A DNA stretch of 64,000 nt from the NCBI RefSeq assembly GCF_029714185.1, contig NZ_CP121671.1:3596001-3660000 (forward strand), read 5' to 3'. The translations under genes were made by a program, and so were the position numbers. How positions within the stretch are numbered: the first letter of the stretch is position 1; every line of letters begins with the position of its first letter. The notes below the pieces were generated by a model that was given only the letters and a program-made list of their open reading frames with translations, was not told the DNA's origin and did not search any database. Positions 26,252 through 34,620 of this stretch are shown in pieces. The DNA comes from Halobacillus naozhouensis (lineage in GTDB: Bacteria; Bacillota; Bacilli; Bacillales; Halobacillaceae).

Positions 26252-27568
26252 CTAGGCGTCGTCACTAGAGTCTACTGCTTTCGCTGCATCTACATACCCT
26301 GCACCTTGAACATACTCTGGTAATCCTCTATCGATTGCTGTATCAAGCAGGCGCTGCTTCACCTGATCTGGCGTCTCTTCAGGATGAACCTGAAGAATGA
26401 GAGCCACGATCCCTGCACAAATCGGGGTCGCCATCGATGTCCCTGATAATGAAAAATATTCATCATCTACACGACTCGACTTCGACGTTTTATCTAAAAA
26501 GGAACCAGGTGCTCTTAAGGAAATAATGTTCACACCCGGAGCCAGGATATCTGGCTTCGATACTTCCCCACATGCAGGTCCACGGCTTGAGAAAGGAGCA
26601 ATATCTTCATCAGTACGATTAATCGTATCCTGATCATCCATGGCCCCTACTGTAATCACCTTCGAGCTGATCCCCGGCGTCCCAATTGTTCGTTGGTCAG
26701 GTCCGGAGTTCCCTGCAGCCACACACACCACAATGCCGCTTTCCCATGCTTTATCAACGATTTGAACAAGGGGGTCATTACAGTCTGATTCATCTGCAGC
26801 AGCTCCTAGCGAAAGTGAAATGATATCGATTCCATGCTCCTCTTTATGGTCGATACACCATTGTACACCAGATACAATCGTGGAGAGTGAGCCTGACCCC
26901 ATTTGGTTCAGTACTTTCACCCCAATAATCCCTGCTTCAGGGGCAGAACCACGGTATCTTAAATCTGAAGAAAAACCATTACCTGCTGCATCCCCGGCAC
27001 AATGGGTTCCATGACCATTATCATCATAAGGTTCAAGTTTGTCGTTTACAAAATCTTTAAAGGCCACAATCCGGTTCGTAGGCTGTGTTAAATCCTCGTG
27101 GGGGTAAACCCCTGTATCCACGATTGCAATGTTTACGCCTTTCCCGGTAATGCCTTTTTGGTTGAGCTGTTGCGCATGAACCGACGGGGAGGCTACATCT
27201 AGTAAAGCCTTCACTTCGCGGTCATAGTATATTTTTTTGATTTGACAATCATTGTTCATCAGCTTCTCGATCGTCTTTGCGGTCAGTTCGGCTGAACAGC
27301 TGGATGTGCTCGGGAACTCCTGCATGACCTTGGACTTCCCATCCAATTCAACCACATCATGAACTTTGTTCAAAGCTGAATACATGTGTTCGAATTCAAT
27401 AATAACAGGAAATTTCTTCGATTTTTTTAGTCTATTTTCTATAAAACGGTGTAGAAAACAAGGAGTACGACGTAAAGGTTTATACAAATGGATTAATTGT
27501 TGGCGCAATTCTTTGTCAAACTTGTCGCTATGCTCTCGTGTTAGTTGAATCATAGAGAATCCTAACAT
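26252..27568 (-). CDS. aprX: Intracellular-type subtilase, AprX-like
   Basis: This 438-residue S8 peptidase has the catalytic triad visible: Asp in AIVDTGVYPHEDL (about 147), His in NGHGTHCAG (about 183) and Ser in LSGTSMATP (about 380). An N-terminal region of ~110 residues corresponds to the AprX pro-part. There is no signal peptide, matching AprX of B. subtilis in length and layout. AAAGGAGGTGATAGA sets the ATG at 27568, eight codons after a weaker one. It is followed by its own terminator and then the wall hydrolase. Confidence 0.88.
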   Translation of the reverse strand: MLGFSMIQLTREHSDKFDKELRQQLIHLYKPLRRTPCFLHRFIENRLKKSKKFPVIIEFEHMYSALNKVHDVVELDGKSKVMQEFPSTSSCSAELTAKTIEKLMNNDCQIKKIYYDREVKALLDVASPSVHAQQLNQKGITGKGVNIAIVDTGVYPHEDLTQPTNRIVAFKDFVNDKLEPYDDNGHGTHCAGDAAGNGFSSDLRYRGSAPEAGIIGVKVLNQMGSGSLSTIVSGVQWCIDHKEEHGIDIISLSLGAAADESDCNDPLVQIVDKAWESGIVVCVAAGNSGPDQRTIGTPGISSKVITVGAMDDQDTINRTDEDIAPFSSRGPACGEVSKPDILAPGVNIISLRAPGSFLDKTSKSSRVDDEYFSLSGTSMATPICAGIVALILQVHPEETPDQVKQRLLDTAIDRGLPEYVQGAGYVDAAKAVDSSDDA

Positions 27569-27751
27569 TCTATCACCTCCTTTGATCGTCATGCTGTATT
27601 CTATGAAAAAGTGAAGAAGAAATGGCGGTATTTGTAGGGTTATGAGCGAAAAAAGGCGCTTGTCTGATAGAAAATTCTATGTGTTTGAGGCTGTCAGGCG
27701 AAAAAGAGTATACGTTGTGGCATGGATGGAAGGGATCTTAAGAGGCTTTGC

Positions 27752-27859
27752 CTTAAGGAGGAATGTTCTTGCGCCAGGGCGGTATCTTTCCGCATTAGGG
27801 AGCTATCTACTTGCGTTAAGACACTATGGTCATCCCACGTACTAAGGACTATCCCATTC
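27752..27859. repeat. Degenerate ~21-bp tandem array, locus 3
   Basis: Four to five units of 21-23 bases have the pattern AGGGAGCTATC...GCGTTA (GCGCCAGGGCGGTATC, CGCATTAGGGAGCTATC, TGCGTTAAGACACTATGG). It fills much of the 349-base gap between aprX and fabZ. An in-frame plus-strand ORF through it has no conserved features. Confidence 0.5.
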
Positions 27860-27883
27860 AACACAACGTTTCAAGCTCATTAA

Positions 27884-27909
27884 AAAACCGCCCCATTCAG
27901 GACGGTTTT
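27884..27909 (-). terminator. Terminator of fabZ
   Basis: AAAACCG and CGGTTTT form the stem core with further GC pairing, followed on the minus strand by TT. Confidence 0.75.
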
Positions 27910-27917
27910 CAGCATTA

Positions 27918-28340
27918 TTATTTAAGAGCAAACATGATTTCCGCTTCACAAGCAGTTTCGCCATCTACTGTGGCGAGGGCTTTTCCTTTGCCCATCGGTC
28001 CTTTGAGACGAACGATTTCAACTTCCAATTTGAGTCGATCCCCTGGTTTGACCTGACGCTTGAAGCGGCATTTGTCAATCCCTGTAAAAAAGGCGAGCTT
28101 GCCTTGGTTTTCTTCTTTTTTCAGCATGGCGACAGCCCCCATCTGAGCAAGAGCTTCGGTAATGAGCACACCAGGCATTACAGGATAATCTGGAAAATGG
28201 CCCTGGAAGAAAGGCTCGTTGGCGGTAACGTTCTTATAACCGACAGCACGCTTGCCTTCCTCGATTTCTTCCACCTGATCGATCAGCAAAAATGGATAGC
28301 GGTGGGGAATGATTTCTTTAATCGCTTGAATATCTAACAT
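27918..28340 (-). CDS. fabZ: 3-hydroxyacyl-ACP dehydratase FabZ
   Basis: The 140-residue hotdog-fold enzyme removes water from 3-hydroxyacyl-ACP in fatty acid elongation. It has the active-site His in FQGHFPDYPVMPGVL (about 48-62) and the Glu in ITEALAQMGA, plus the N-terminal IPHRYPFLLIDQV signature. AAAGGAG lies nine bases before the ATG at 28340. In B. subtilis the corresponding gene ywpB lies beside flhO/flhP; here it is on the same side but separated by a few kilobases of inserted genes. Confidence 0.96.
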   Translation of the reverse strand: MLDIQAIKEIIPHRYPFLLIDQVEEIEEGKRAVGYKNVTANEPFFQGHFPDYPVMPGVLITEALAQMGAVAMLKKEENQGKLAFFTGIDKCRFKRQVKPGDRLKLEVEIVRLKGPMGKGKALATVDGETACEAEIMFALK

Positions 28341-28431
28341 AGGAATACTCCTTTCAGTACAAACTATACCTATTATAATCGTATCCATCACATTCGACAA
28401 AACTTTCCTGATGGTGAAAGGAGGAAACCTT

Positions 28432-28581
28432 ATGCTTTGGACGATTATCCTCATCTTACTGGCGTTCTGGCTAATTGGCGTTATCATTGATATTGCTGGG
28501 GGATTAATTCATTTGCTGCTGATCGCCGCTATTATTTTTCTCGTGATTCGCTTGTTCCGCAGACGTGCACCGCGCGATTAG
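28432..28581 (+). CDS. Lmo0937-family small membrane protein
   Basis: The 49-residue protein reads MLWTIILILLAFWLIG, an IDIAGGLIHLLL motif, and a basic end RRRAPRD. This matches the two-helix Lmo0937 family of Firmicutes, often under general stress control. AAAGGAGG lies seven bases before the ATG. It diverges from fabZ. Function unknown. Confidence 0.85.
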   Translation: MLWTIILILLAFWLIGVIIDIAGGLIHLLLIAAIIFLVIRLFRRRAPRD

Positions 28582-28619
28582 GGTGATATGTTTTGTTCCG
28601 AACTGAAAAAAATCACCCT
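28580..28619 (+). terminator. Hairpin between convergent genes
   Basis: AGGGTGAT pairs with ATCACCCT around a 24-base loop. There is no clear T run, so termination strength is doubtful. It overlaps the stop codon of the Lmo0937-type gene. Confidence 0.4.
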
Positions 28620-28675
28620 GGCAAGCCGTTCATCCATTGCACATTTCAATCCAATCCCAGTCTCTTCAGCTAAAA

Positions 28676-29758
28676 CTAAGAGGACTTGGTCAGCTGACGG
28701 TTGCTGGTATACGTCTGCTCCGTCCCTTCGTCCTGCTGATAACGGCCGATTTCATTCACCCGGATGCTCGGAGTCAGCCAGAACGTGTACCACGATCCTT
28801 CTTTAATAATTGGGTCAAAGTCGAACAGATCGAAGTGGCACGATTCGGCTAGATCATTGAGTTCATCTGTATTCGGCAAGGCGAATAAGTTCGAATGGGC
28901 GACGAAAAAACTGTTAAACGCTGAAGAGAACTCTTCCCCATGTTCAGTTTCATTGACCGGGGTGACGACTGAAATCAGGCCGTCTTTATTCAGATAGCTG
29001 TATAAATGATTCATCAGCTGCTCGCGCACGTCGGGCTGAATATAATGAAACACATTGTGCAGCAGAATCACGTCAACACCAGATCCTTCTGGGGTCCAAT
29101 CCATCACATCCGCTACTTCAAAGCTGAGATTTGGGTAGCCTTCCGCTAACTCGCTGGCGCGGTCCACGACGTCTTGATTGAGATCGATACCGATCATTTG
29201 GACATTGGGATAAGACTCGGCTAGTTTTCGTAAATACCCGCCGTGGCCGCAGCCCAGATCAACGATGGTGTCGAGTTCCCTGTCGTGTATCATCTTTTTT
29301 ATTTTTTTAATCGAAAAATGTTCGAGCAGTGCTGATGTTTCGGCTACTACTTCGCCGTGGCGCTCGTGGTCGAAGTAGGCGCGTTGGTTGTTTCTCATGT
29401 ATTCCGGATAGCCAAGAAGTGTCGGCATGTGGAGTTCCATCACTTCCTTCAACAGGGCTTTCACGCCGGTGGAGGCGTTATCGCCCATTAGAGAGGCACA
29501 GCGTTTCTTCGAGGTTCGATAGCGATGGTTGGGGCGTTTCTTCAAATGTTTCACGGCAACTCCGACACGGACCCAAGAGGAGAGCAGGTCATACGGATAG
29601 CCGGTTTCATCGCTGACGTCAGCAACGGTTTTGGCTTTGGCAAAATCGTCAAACAGGCCGAGTTCTGCTCCTACATAAGCATGCCACCCTGGTAAAAATG
29701 ATTCGTTCTTCTTCATCCATTTTCTTGCTTGCATCGCGGTGACCCATTCGTTCATCAT
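28676..29758 (-). CDS. Class I SAM-dependent methyltransferase, O-methyltransferase-like
   Basis: This 360-residue protein has a helical N-terminal dimerisation-type domain (about 1-150) and a Rossmann methyltransferase domain with motif I VDLGCGHGGYL (about 167-177), the acidic end of strand 2 (MIGIDLNQD) and VILLHNVFHYI. The layout resembles small-molecule O-methyltransferases of secondary metabolism. Its ATG lies one base after the TGA of the flavin monooxygenase, so translation is coupled. The pair suggests hydroxylation followed by methylation of one substrate, which is inference. Confidence 0.8.
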   Translation of the reverse strand: MMNEWVTAMQARKWMKKNESFLPGWHAYVGAELGLFDDFAKAKTVADVSDETGYPYDLLSSWVRVGVAVKHLKKRPNHRYRTSKKRCASLMGDNASTGVKALLKEVMELHMPTLLGYPEYMRNNQRAYFDHERHGEVVAETSALLEHFSIKKIKKMIHDRELDTIVDLGCGHGGYLRKLAESYPNVQMIGIDLNQDVVDRASELAEGYPNLSFEVADVMDWTPEGSGVDVILLHNVFHYIQPDVREQLMNHLYSYLNKDGLISVVTPVNETEHGEEFSSAFNSFFVAHSNLFALPNTDELNDLAESCHFDLFDFDPIIKEGSWYTFWLTPSIRVNEIGRYQQDEGTEQTYTSNRQLTKSS

Positions 29759-29759
29759 G

Positions 29760-31088
29760 TCACACCTTCCCTTTCTGTAATGTTCTCCACGGGTAATCCT
29801 CCGCTTCACTGAACAGAAATTGCTGCTGCTTGCGATCGCTCACCTTTTTGCTGCGGGCGGGAAGAATACTCCCTTGAATCGCCCGGTCAACCAGGGTAAA
29901 GTTCCATTTTCCCAGACCCGATATGTTTAACATTTGCTTAACGTGAAGTTCATCATCGTCATACATCCGCTGCATCGCACGCCTGCGGATGTTGCGCCAC
30001 CACTGATACGGGAGCGAGTAAACTAAAGCGGACAGGTGACTGATGTTTAACAAAAATTCTACCCGCGGCTTACGGACATCTTCATAATAGTGCAGGTGCT
30101 TGTGGAACGGTTCTCCCTGCTCCCTGCACCAGGCAAGCAATTCGCCGAGCACATCAGCGTCCTGAATGGCGAGGTTCATCCCTTCCCCGGCCATCGGATG
30201 TACCGTATGAGCCGCATCGCCGATTAAGGCAAGATTCCCTCTGTAATAGGAGTCCACGTGATACGTAAACGGAATCATCAGCTGCACCGCCTTCCAATCC
30301 TGGATCGCTCGTACACCTTCCGATAATTCTGGCTCTAGTTCACTGTATGCCTGATAAAGATAGGGAAGACCTCGCTCTTTGATTTGCTTAAACGTGCCAG
30401 CTTTAATGAGATAAACGGTACGTACTTGCTGATCGGGAAGCGGAAAAAGTCCAAGAAATTGATCCGCTGTCGTAACCATTTTTCCTTTTGTAAAATCGCT
30501 GGGCCTCGGAATCGTCACCGTGAGAAAATGGTGGTTGTAGTCACGCCGCTTCACTCGAACATTCATCGCTTCACGTGTCGGGGAACTGCGCCCTTCTGCC
30601 CCGACATACACGTCCGCTTCGATATACTGGATCGATTTCTTTTGCCTAACCTTTGCCATTCCATTCTCAAACCCGAGAAACCGCGTTCCAGCTAAATAGT
30701 TGAAATGCTCGGCATAAGCGGCTCCTTTTTCCCGCAAGATATCTTTCGTCGTTTCATGCGGCACCATGAGCGAATGATCATATTTGCTGGCCACCCGGCT
30801 ATAATTGAGCTCAGTTAATTGAATCTCATTAGGGTGATCATGTGCTTGCCGCTCCACTTCCAGAAAGCGCAGCTGATCAATCACATGACCGTTCGCCTCT
30901 GTTTCTGCCAGCACATTGAGCGTATCTAAGATCGCAAGCGTCTTAGGCTGAAGCAGCTCCCCTTTATAAGCCGACGACTTTTTAGCGAGCTGTTCAACTA
31001 CCGTGACATGAACCCCCCTGCTCGCCAATTTGACGGCCAGAGCCAGTCCGCCTACTCCGCCGCCAGCAATGAATACGTCTGTCTTCAC
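29760..31088 (-). CDS. FAD-dependent aromatic-type monooxygenase (UbiH/PHBH-like)
   Basis: This 442-residue group A flavoprotein hydroxylase has an N-terminal dinucleotide motif (VFIAGGGVGGLALA), an Arg/Gln-containing GELLQPKTLAIL segment, and the second FAD motif LIGDAAHTVHPMAGEGMNLA at about 280-300. The C-terminal ~80 residues extend beyond the usual domain. GGGAGG before the GTG at 31088 supports that start over an earlier GTG that overlaps the site. It is the first gene of a two-gene operon with the methyltransferase. The substrate is unknown; a quinone- or polyketide-like aromatic is a reasonable guess. Confidence 0.82.
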   Translation of the reverse strand: MKTDVFIAGGGVGGLALAVKLASRGVHVTVVEQLAKKSSAYKGELLQPKTLAILDTLNVLAETEANGHVIDQLRFLEVERQAHDHPNEIQLTELNYSRVASKYDHSLMVPHETTKDILREKGAAYAEHFNYLAGTRFLGFENGMAKVRQKKSIQYIEADVYVGAEGRSSPTREAMNVRVKRRDYNHHFLTVTIPRPSDFTKGKMVTTADQFLGLFPLPDQQVRTVYLIKAGTFKQIKERGLPYLYQAYSELEPELSEGVRAIQDWKAVQLMIPFTYHVDSYYRGNLALIGDAAHTVHPMAGEGMNLAIQDADVLGELLAWCREQGEPFHKHLHYYEDVRKPRVEFLLNISHLSALVYSLPYQWWRNIRRRAMQRMYDDDELHVKQMLNISGLGKWNFTLVDRAIQGSILPARSKKVSDRKQQQFLFSEAEDYPWRTLQKGKV

Positions 31089-31194
31089 AAGTCGCACCCT
31101 CCCTGAATCCTTCTATAACAGGTTCATTCCACAAATCATTCAAATGAAAACCTTCTTCATCCAGACGGTGCGCTTCAGCTGCGAATAGAGGTTA

Positions 31195-31318
31195 GAGAGC
31201 AATCTTTTGACATTAGGGAACAACCATGGGGAGATCAGGAACATTCATGCGGAGAATGGAAACAATCAACGAACGTTACGGAACAATTCCAAATGAGATC
31301 TAGAACAATCAACTGTAA
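31195..31318. repeat. Degenerate ~21-bp tandem array, locus 4 (clearest)
   Basis: Six units of 21-22 bases begin GGAACAATC or close variants (GAGAGCAATC, GGGAACAACC, GGAACATTC, GAAACAATC, GGAACAATTC, AGAACAATC). The unit matches locus 2. It occupies the middle of the 304-base gap between divergent genes and carries no ribosome site or credible ORF. Confidence 0.65.
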
Positions 31319-31392
31319 TTTTTCTAAGGATAACCATCAAACATTGGCAAATAATAACGAAGAAGAGTGACATCACTAAGGAGGGTATACAA

Positions 31393-32172
31393 ATGAACAA
31401 ACTAGTCGGCAACATCGCTCTTATCCTTTTGTTAACAGGCACCAGCCTTGGGATCAATTCGACAGCCAATGCTGAATCATCTAAAGAACAGGCACTAAAC
31501 GCTGTTGTTCAATTTCTCAGTGCTCAGAAAAATTGTGACGCCGAGGAAATGATGAAAACATCTGAACACTCCCAAAAAATCAGTAACGTGAAAGAATTTT
31601 ATACCGGATTTTGTAAAGCCCATCCACTAAAGCAAGCAGAAATAACCGACTTGACCATGGTGAATGACACGACAGCTATTGTTTCAACTCACTCCACCTA
31701 TGAGGACGTGATTGCAGTGGGAACGAACCCTGTCATCAAAAAAGACGGACAGTGGAAAATCATTAGAGGTGTGTACGGCCCTGGATACGTAGAATTCCCT
31801 GACAAATCGAACCGCAGAGTAACGGAAGATAAAGTGCGGCAAGCCATCGAAAACTATTCAAAAGCCATCAATTCCGGCAATGTCAAAGCCATGAGGAAGT
31901 ATTTGAAACCTTTATCGCAAACAGACAAAGATCATCTCGATAAACACCTCAAGGCTATTTCCGAAGGGCCTGCTCCGGAAGTGACAGCGCTCGGCGTCAG
32001 AAAGATTTCCGATTCAGCAGCCATGGCTCAAATTGAAAAGAAATACGAACATTTCCGCTCCACGAGCAACGTCCTCATTTGTAAGGAGGATGGACAGTGG
32101 AAGGTTGTCTTTGGTGGTCATCTTCAAAACGCCATGATTCCTACAAGTGACGAAACTGTTGAAATAAAATAG
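31393..32172 (+). CDS. Secreted protein with two NTF2-like repeats
   Basis: This 259-residue protein has a signal peptide cleaved near TANA-ES (residue 27). Two similar ~100-residue alpha+beta modules follow (about 30-125 and 138-245), each ending in a GQWKIIRG or GQWKVVFGG strand. That is the pattern of NTF2-like/lumazine-binding-type domains with internal duplication. Each half has a Cys in NCDAEE/FCKA or LICKED. AAGGAGGG precedes the ATG. No ligand can be named. Confidence 0.7.
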   Translation: MNKLVGNIALILLLTGTSLGINSTANAESSKEQALNAVVQFLSAQKNCDAEEMMKTSEHSQKISNVKEFYTGFCKAHPLKQAEITDLTMVNDTTAIVSTHSTYEDVIAVGTNPVIKKDGQWKIIRGVYGPGYVEFPDKSNRRVTEDKVRQAIENYSKAINSGNVKAMRKYLKPLSQTDKDHLDKHLKAISEGPAPEVTALGVRKISDSAAMAQIEKKYEHFRSTSNVLICKEDGQWKVVFGGHLQNAMIPTSDETVEIK

Positions 32173-32271
32173 AGATTTAGGCTTTCATTACTGTGGGATC
32201 TCAACGTCTGCATTTTCCGGTGGGGGGCATCATGTATATCCTTCGCTGGTATGGCAGTTGATTGAAGCGTA

Positions 32272-32373
32272 GGGCAGTCGACTCCTGCGGGAAAAGCAAT
32301 AGCTAAAGATCCCGCTGGAAGCGGTTTTTGCTTCCGAGGAAGTTGAAGTGTTGCCCTCGGAAAGCGACTGCCC
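32272..32373. repeat. Bacillaceae-type interspersed repeat (GGGCAGTCG ends)
   Basis: Terminal inverted ends GGGCAGTCG and CGACTGCCC enclose CTCCTGCGGG, a GATCCCGC segment and CTCGGAAAG. Similar TCGACTCCTGCGGGA...CGGAAAGCGA elements are common between genes in Bacillaceae, from memory. A weak remnant (CTTCGCTTTCCGCAAGGGG) is visible near 63188. Apart from this and the terminator at 32512, the 410-base gap shows nothing clear. Confidence 0.6.
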
Positions 32374-32511
32374 GAAGCAACATCACAAGTAGGAGATAGA
32401 GAATTGCTCTCGTTCTATGCATGACTGTTCCGTAAACTAAAAGGAAAACTTATATTCCGCAAGCGAGAGGGCTCGCAGCGCAAACCCGCGAAGCCCTTAA
32501 TAAAAGGAAAA

Positions 32512-32540
32512 AACGCACGAGCCAAATAGGCTCGTGCGTT
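32512..32540 (-). terminator. Strong terminator ending the mbl-flhO-flhP-EpuA run
   Basis: AACGCACGAGCC and GGCTCGTGCGTT form a perfect 12-base stem with a 5-base loop, followed on the minus strand by TTTTCC. Confidence 0.95.
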
Positions 32541-32582
32541 CTATTTAAAGCAGTCCGCTCATAGAATAATGAGGACAACCAT

Positions 32583-32846
32583 TTATTCCTTTTTCATAAC
32601 AAGATTCCAAATACGCTCCCATGTTGACCAATCAAGCGCATCGAGTGGATTTCCGTCACCGATGACACCATAGCCGACGACAAGGCCGATCAGCAGGGCT
32701 AGAACACTAAGGACAAGCACAATAACGAGACGCAGCCAAATCGGCAAAATGCGACGGCGAGTCTTCCTTGATGTCTTTTTCTTTCCTTCTTTGTGCTGTT
32801 TGCGTAATTGTTTCTTCTCTTGTTGTTTAGCTTCTTTTGTCGCCAT
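32583..32846 (-). CDS. EpuA-family small membrane protein
   Basis: This 87-residue protein has a Lys/Arg/Gln-rich cytoplasmic start (about 1-33), one membrane helix (about 38-60), and the conserved YGVIGDGNPLDAL followed by a Trp-containing end. Databases often label it a DNA-directed RNA polymerase beta subunit, but the sequence shows a single-pass membrane protein of the EpuA type. AAGGAGC lies before the ATG. It follows flhP by 19 bases in the same direction. Role unknown. Confidence 0.82.
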   Translation of the reverse strand: MATKEAKQQEKKQLRKQHKEGKKKTSRKTRRRILPIWLRLVIVLVLSVLALLIGLVVGYGVIGDGNPLDALDWSTWERIWNLVMKKE

Positions 32847-32865
32847 AGTTGTCTAGCTCCTTACC

Positions 32866-33708
32866 TTATGACCTGAGCTGGCTGATGAGTCCCATCATTT
32901 GATCGCTCGTGGAAATAGAGCGTGCGTTGAATTGATAGGCACGCTGAGCCATCAGCATGTCTGTCATTTGTTTTGAAATATCTACGTTAGAGGTTTCGAG
33001 AGTGCCGCTCTGTATTTGACCGTCCACATTCTCGATGATCCCTTCACCTGCGAGCACCTCATCAGCAGGCAGGCGGAAGCGGTTGCTGCCTGCTGCTTCA
33101 AGAACACGAGGACGGATGGCTTCTACGATCCCGAGTTGAGCTTCAACGGCTGTGTTGCCATTTCGGGTGACAAGAATCGCACCGTCTTCCCGGATTTCCA
33201 TACCTTCCATGTTGTCAGTCAGTTGAATCGGCTGACCATCTTCTCCTAAAACAGGCAGTCCATCCGCATTCGTCAGCAGTACTTGTCCATTGTTTAATGC
33301 ACTAAGGTAAAAGTTACCAGAGCGCGTGTACTGCGTTTCGAACCCATTTTCTATCGCTACTTGCAATTGAAACAAATGATTGCCTTCAAGTAAAGCGAGA
33401 TCCAATGCACGGTCGGTTTTTTTTAGATTTCCCTGACTTAAATCGATATTCGTATGGGCAATCCTTGCACCTGAACCACTGCGAAATCCGTCAGGCGTCA
33501 GCCTGTTTTGCACACCTATCTCATCAGTCGCTTCTTCCTGCCCCTCATCCAAAAAATTGTCGATTTGCTGAAACAATAAAGAAGAGAAATCGGCTTGTCT
33601 GCTTTTGTAACCCGGTGTGTTCGTGTTGGCCAGGTTATGGCCGATTATATCAAGTTTATGCTGAATTTGCCCCATCGTTACGGAGGCCTGCATCATCGTT
33701 CGATTCAT
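32866..33708 (-). CDS. flhP: Flagellar hook-basal body (rod) protein FlhP
   Basis: This 280-residue FlgG/FlgF-type protein has the N-terminal heptad region with HNLANTNTPGYKSRQADF (about 24-42) and the C-terminal NVDISKQMTDMLMAQRAYQF helix shared by axial flagellar proteins. It would form part of the distal rod. An ATG at 33708 or a TTG one codon earlier are both possible. The gene follows flhO by 57 bases, matching the B. subtilis mbl-flhO-flhP order. Confidence 0.92.
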   Translation of the reverse strand: MNRTMMQASVTMGQIQHKLDIIGHNLANTNTPGYKSRQADFSSLLFQQIDNFLDEGQEEATDEIGVQNRLTPDGFRSGSGARIAHTNIDLSQGNLKKTDRALDLALLEGNHLFQLQVAIENGFETQYTRSGNFYLSALNNGQVLLTNADGLPVLGEDGQPIQLTDNMEGMEIREDGAILVTRNGNTAVEAQLGIVEAIRPRVLEAAGSNRFRLPADEVLAGEGIIENVDGQIQSGTLETSNVDISKQMTDMLMAQRAYQFNARSISTSDQMMGLISQLRS

Positions 33709-33765
33709 CAAGGCATTTTTCTCCTTTACTTCAAGTCTTCCATTCTATTAGCATAAGAAATCAGC

Positions 33766-34593
33766 CTAACGTATCCTGGCTATCTCAGTAACAGTTTTCT
33801 GAAGACTTTGGTCATACGCCTTCAGCACACGCTGGTTCAATTCAAAGGAACGGTATGTATTCATCATTTCTGTCATAACTCGGGCCGGGGCCACATTGGA
33901 ACGTTCAAGAAATCCCTGGCTTATTGAAAAATTGATTCCCCCACCTGCGCGGGCATCGACAATGGGTGCGGCGTCTTCTCCAGGCGCGTACAGCCCATTT
34001 CCGACTTTTTCTAAATCAAAAGAATTGGGACTGTAGGACAGGCCTAGCTGGGTGGTCACGTCTGCTGCGGTCAGGGTTCCGTTCTCACTGACGTCAAAAT
34101 CCATGCCTCCGGTTTGAATCGGGCTGCCAGCATCATCCAGTACATAGTAGCCCTGGGTCGTCGTCAAGAAGCCCTCACCGTCCACGGTAAAATTGCCGTT
34201 TCTCGTATAACGCAAGTTGCCTGCTTCATCCTGCACATTAAAAAACAGGGAGCCGTTATCGTCTGGTAAATTGCCATTTAAGAGAGCCAGGTCTGTCTTA
34301 ATCCCTGTCTCCCTTAAATCGCCCTGAGAGAATTTCGGTACTGTTTCCTGCATGTACACCCCGGTATGGAGGGAACCGATTTGCTTGCCTGCAGGGAGGT
34401 TGAGTCCTCCGCTACGTGTCGGAACGGTGGTTTGGTTCATTTGCTGAATCAATAATTCAGGAAAGGCACGCATCGTTCCCTGGTCTGCTTTATAGCCTGG
34501 TGTATAGGCATTAGCCAGGTTGTTCGACAATGTTTCCTGCATGCGCTGGTTCGCCATCATACCTGAGGCTGCGGTATAAAACCCTCTCAACAA
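33766..34593 (-). CDS. flhO: Flagellar hook-basal body (rod) protein FlhO
   Basis: This 275-residue protein of the FlgF/FlgG family begins with a TTG (GGGAGAG upstream). It contains LSNNLANAYTPGYKADQG (about 23-40) near the N-terminus and the C-terminal helix SNVAPARVMTEMMNTYRSFE. It is the first flagellar gene after mbl, 27 bases downstream, so it may be co-transcribed with it. It is a structural component of the rod, secreted through the flagellar export apparatus. Confidence 0.92.
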   Translation of the reverse strand: MLRGFYTAASGMMANQRMQETLSNNLANAYTPGYKADQGTMRAFPELLIQQMNQTTVPTRSGGLNLPAGKQIGSLHTGVYMQETVPKFSQGDLRETGIKTDLALLNGNLPDDNGSLFFNVQDEAGNLRYTRNGNFTVDGEGFLTTTQGYYVLDDAGSPIQTGGMDFDVSENGTLTAADVTTQLGLSYSPNSFDLEKVGNGLYAPGEDAAPIVDARAGGGINFSISQGFLERSNVAPARVMTEMMNTYRSFELNQRVLKAYDQSLQKTVTEIARIR

Positions 34594-34620
34594 GACGATC
34601 TCTCCCTTACTAAAAGTTGC

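Noticed and set aside
32272..32373. Structured regulatory RNA or riboswitch
   Set aside because: It lies downstream of genes on both strands and has the ends of a dispersed repeat; no riboswitch consensus could be read.
32583..32846. RNA polymerase beta subunit, the usual database label for this small protein
   Set aside because: The sequence is a single-pass membrane protein with a basic head and has no polymerase motif.
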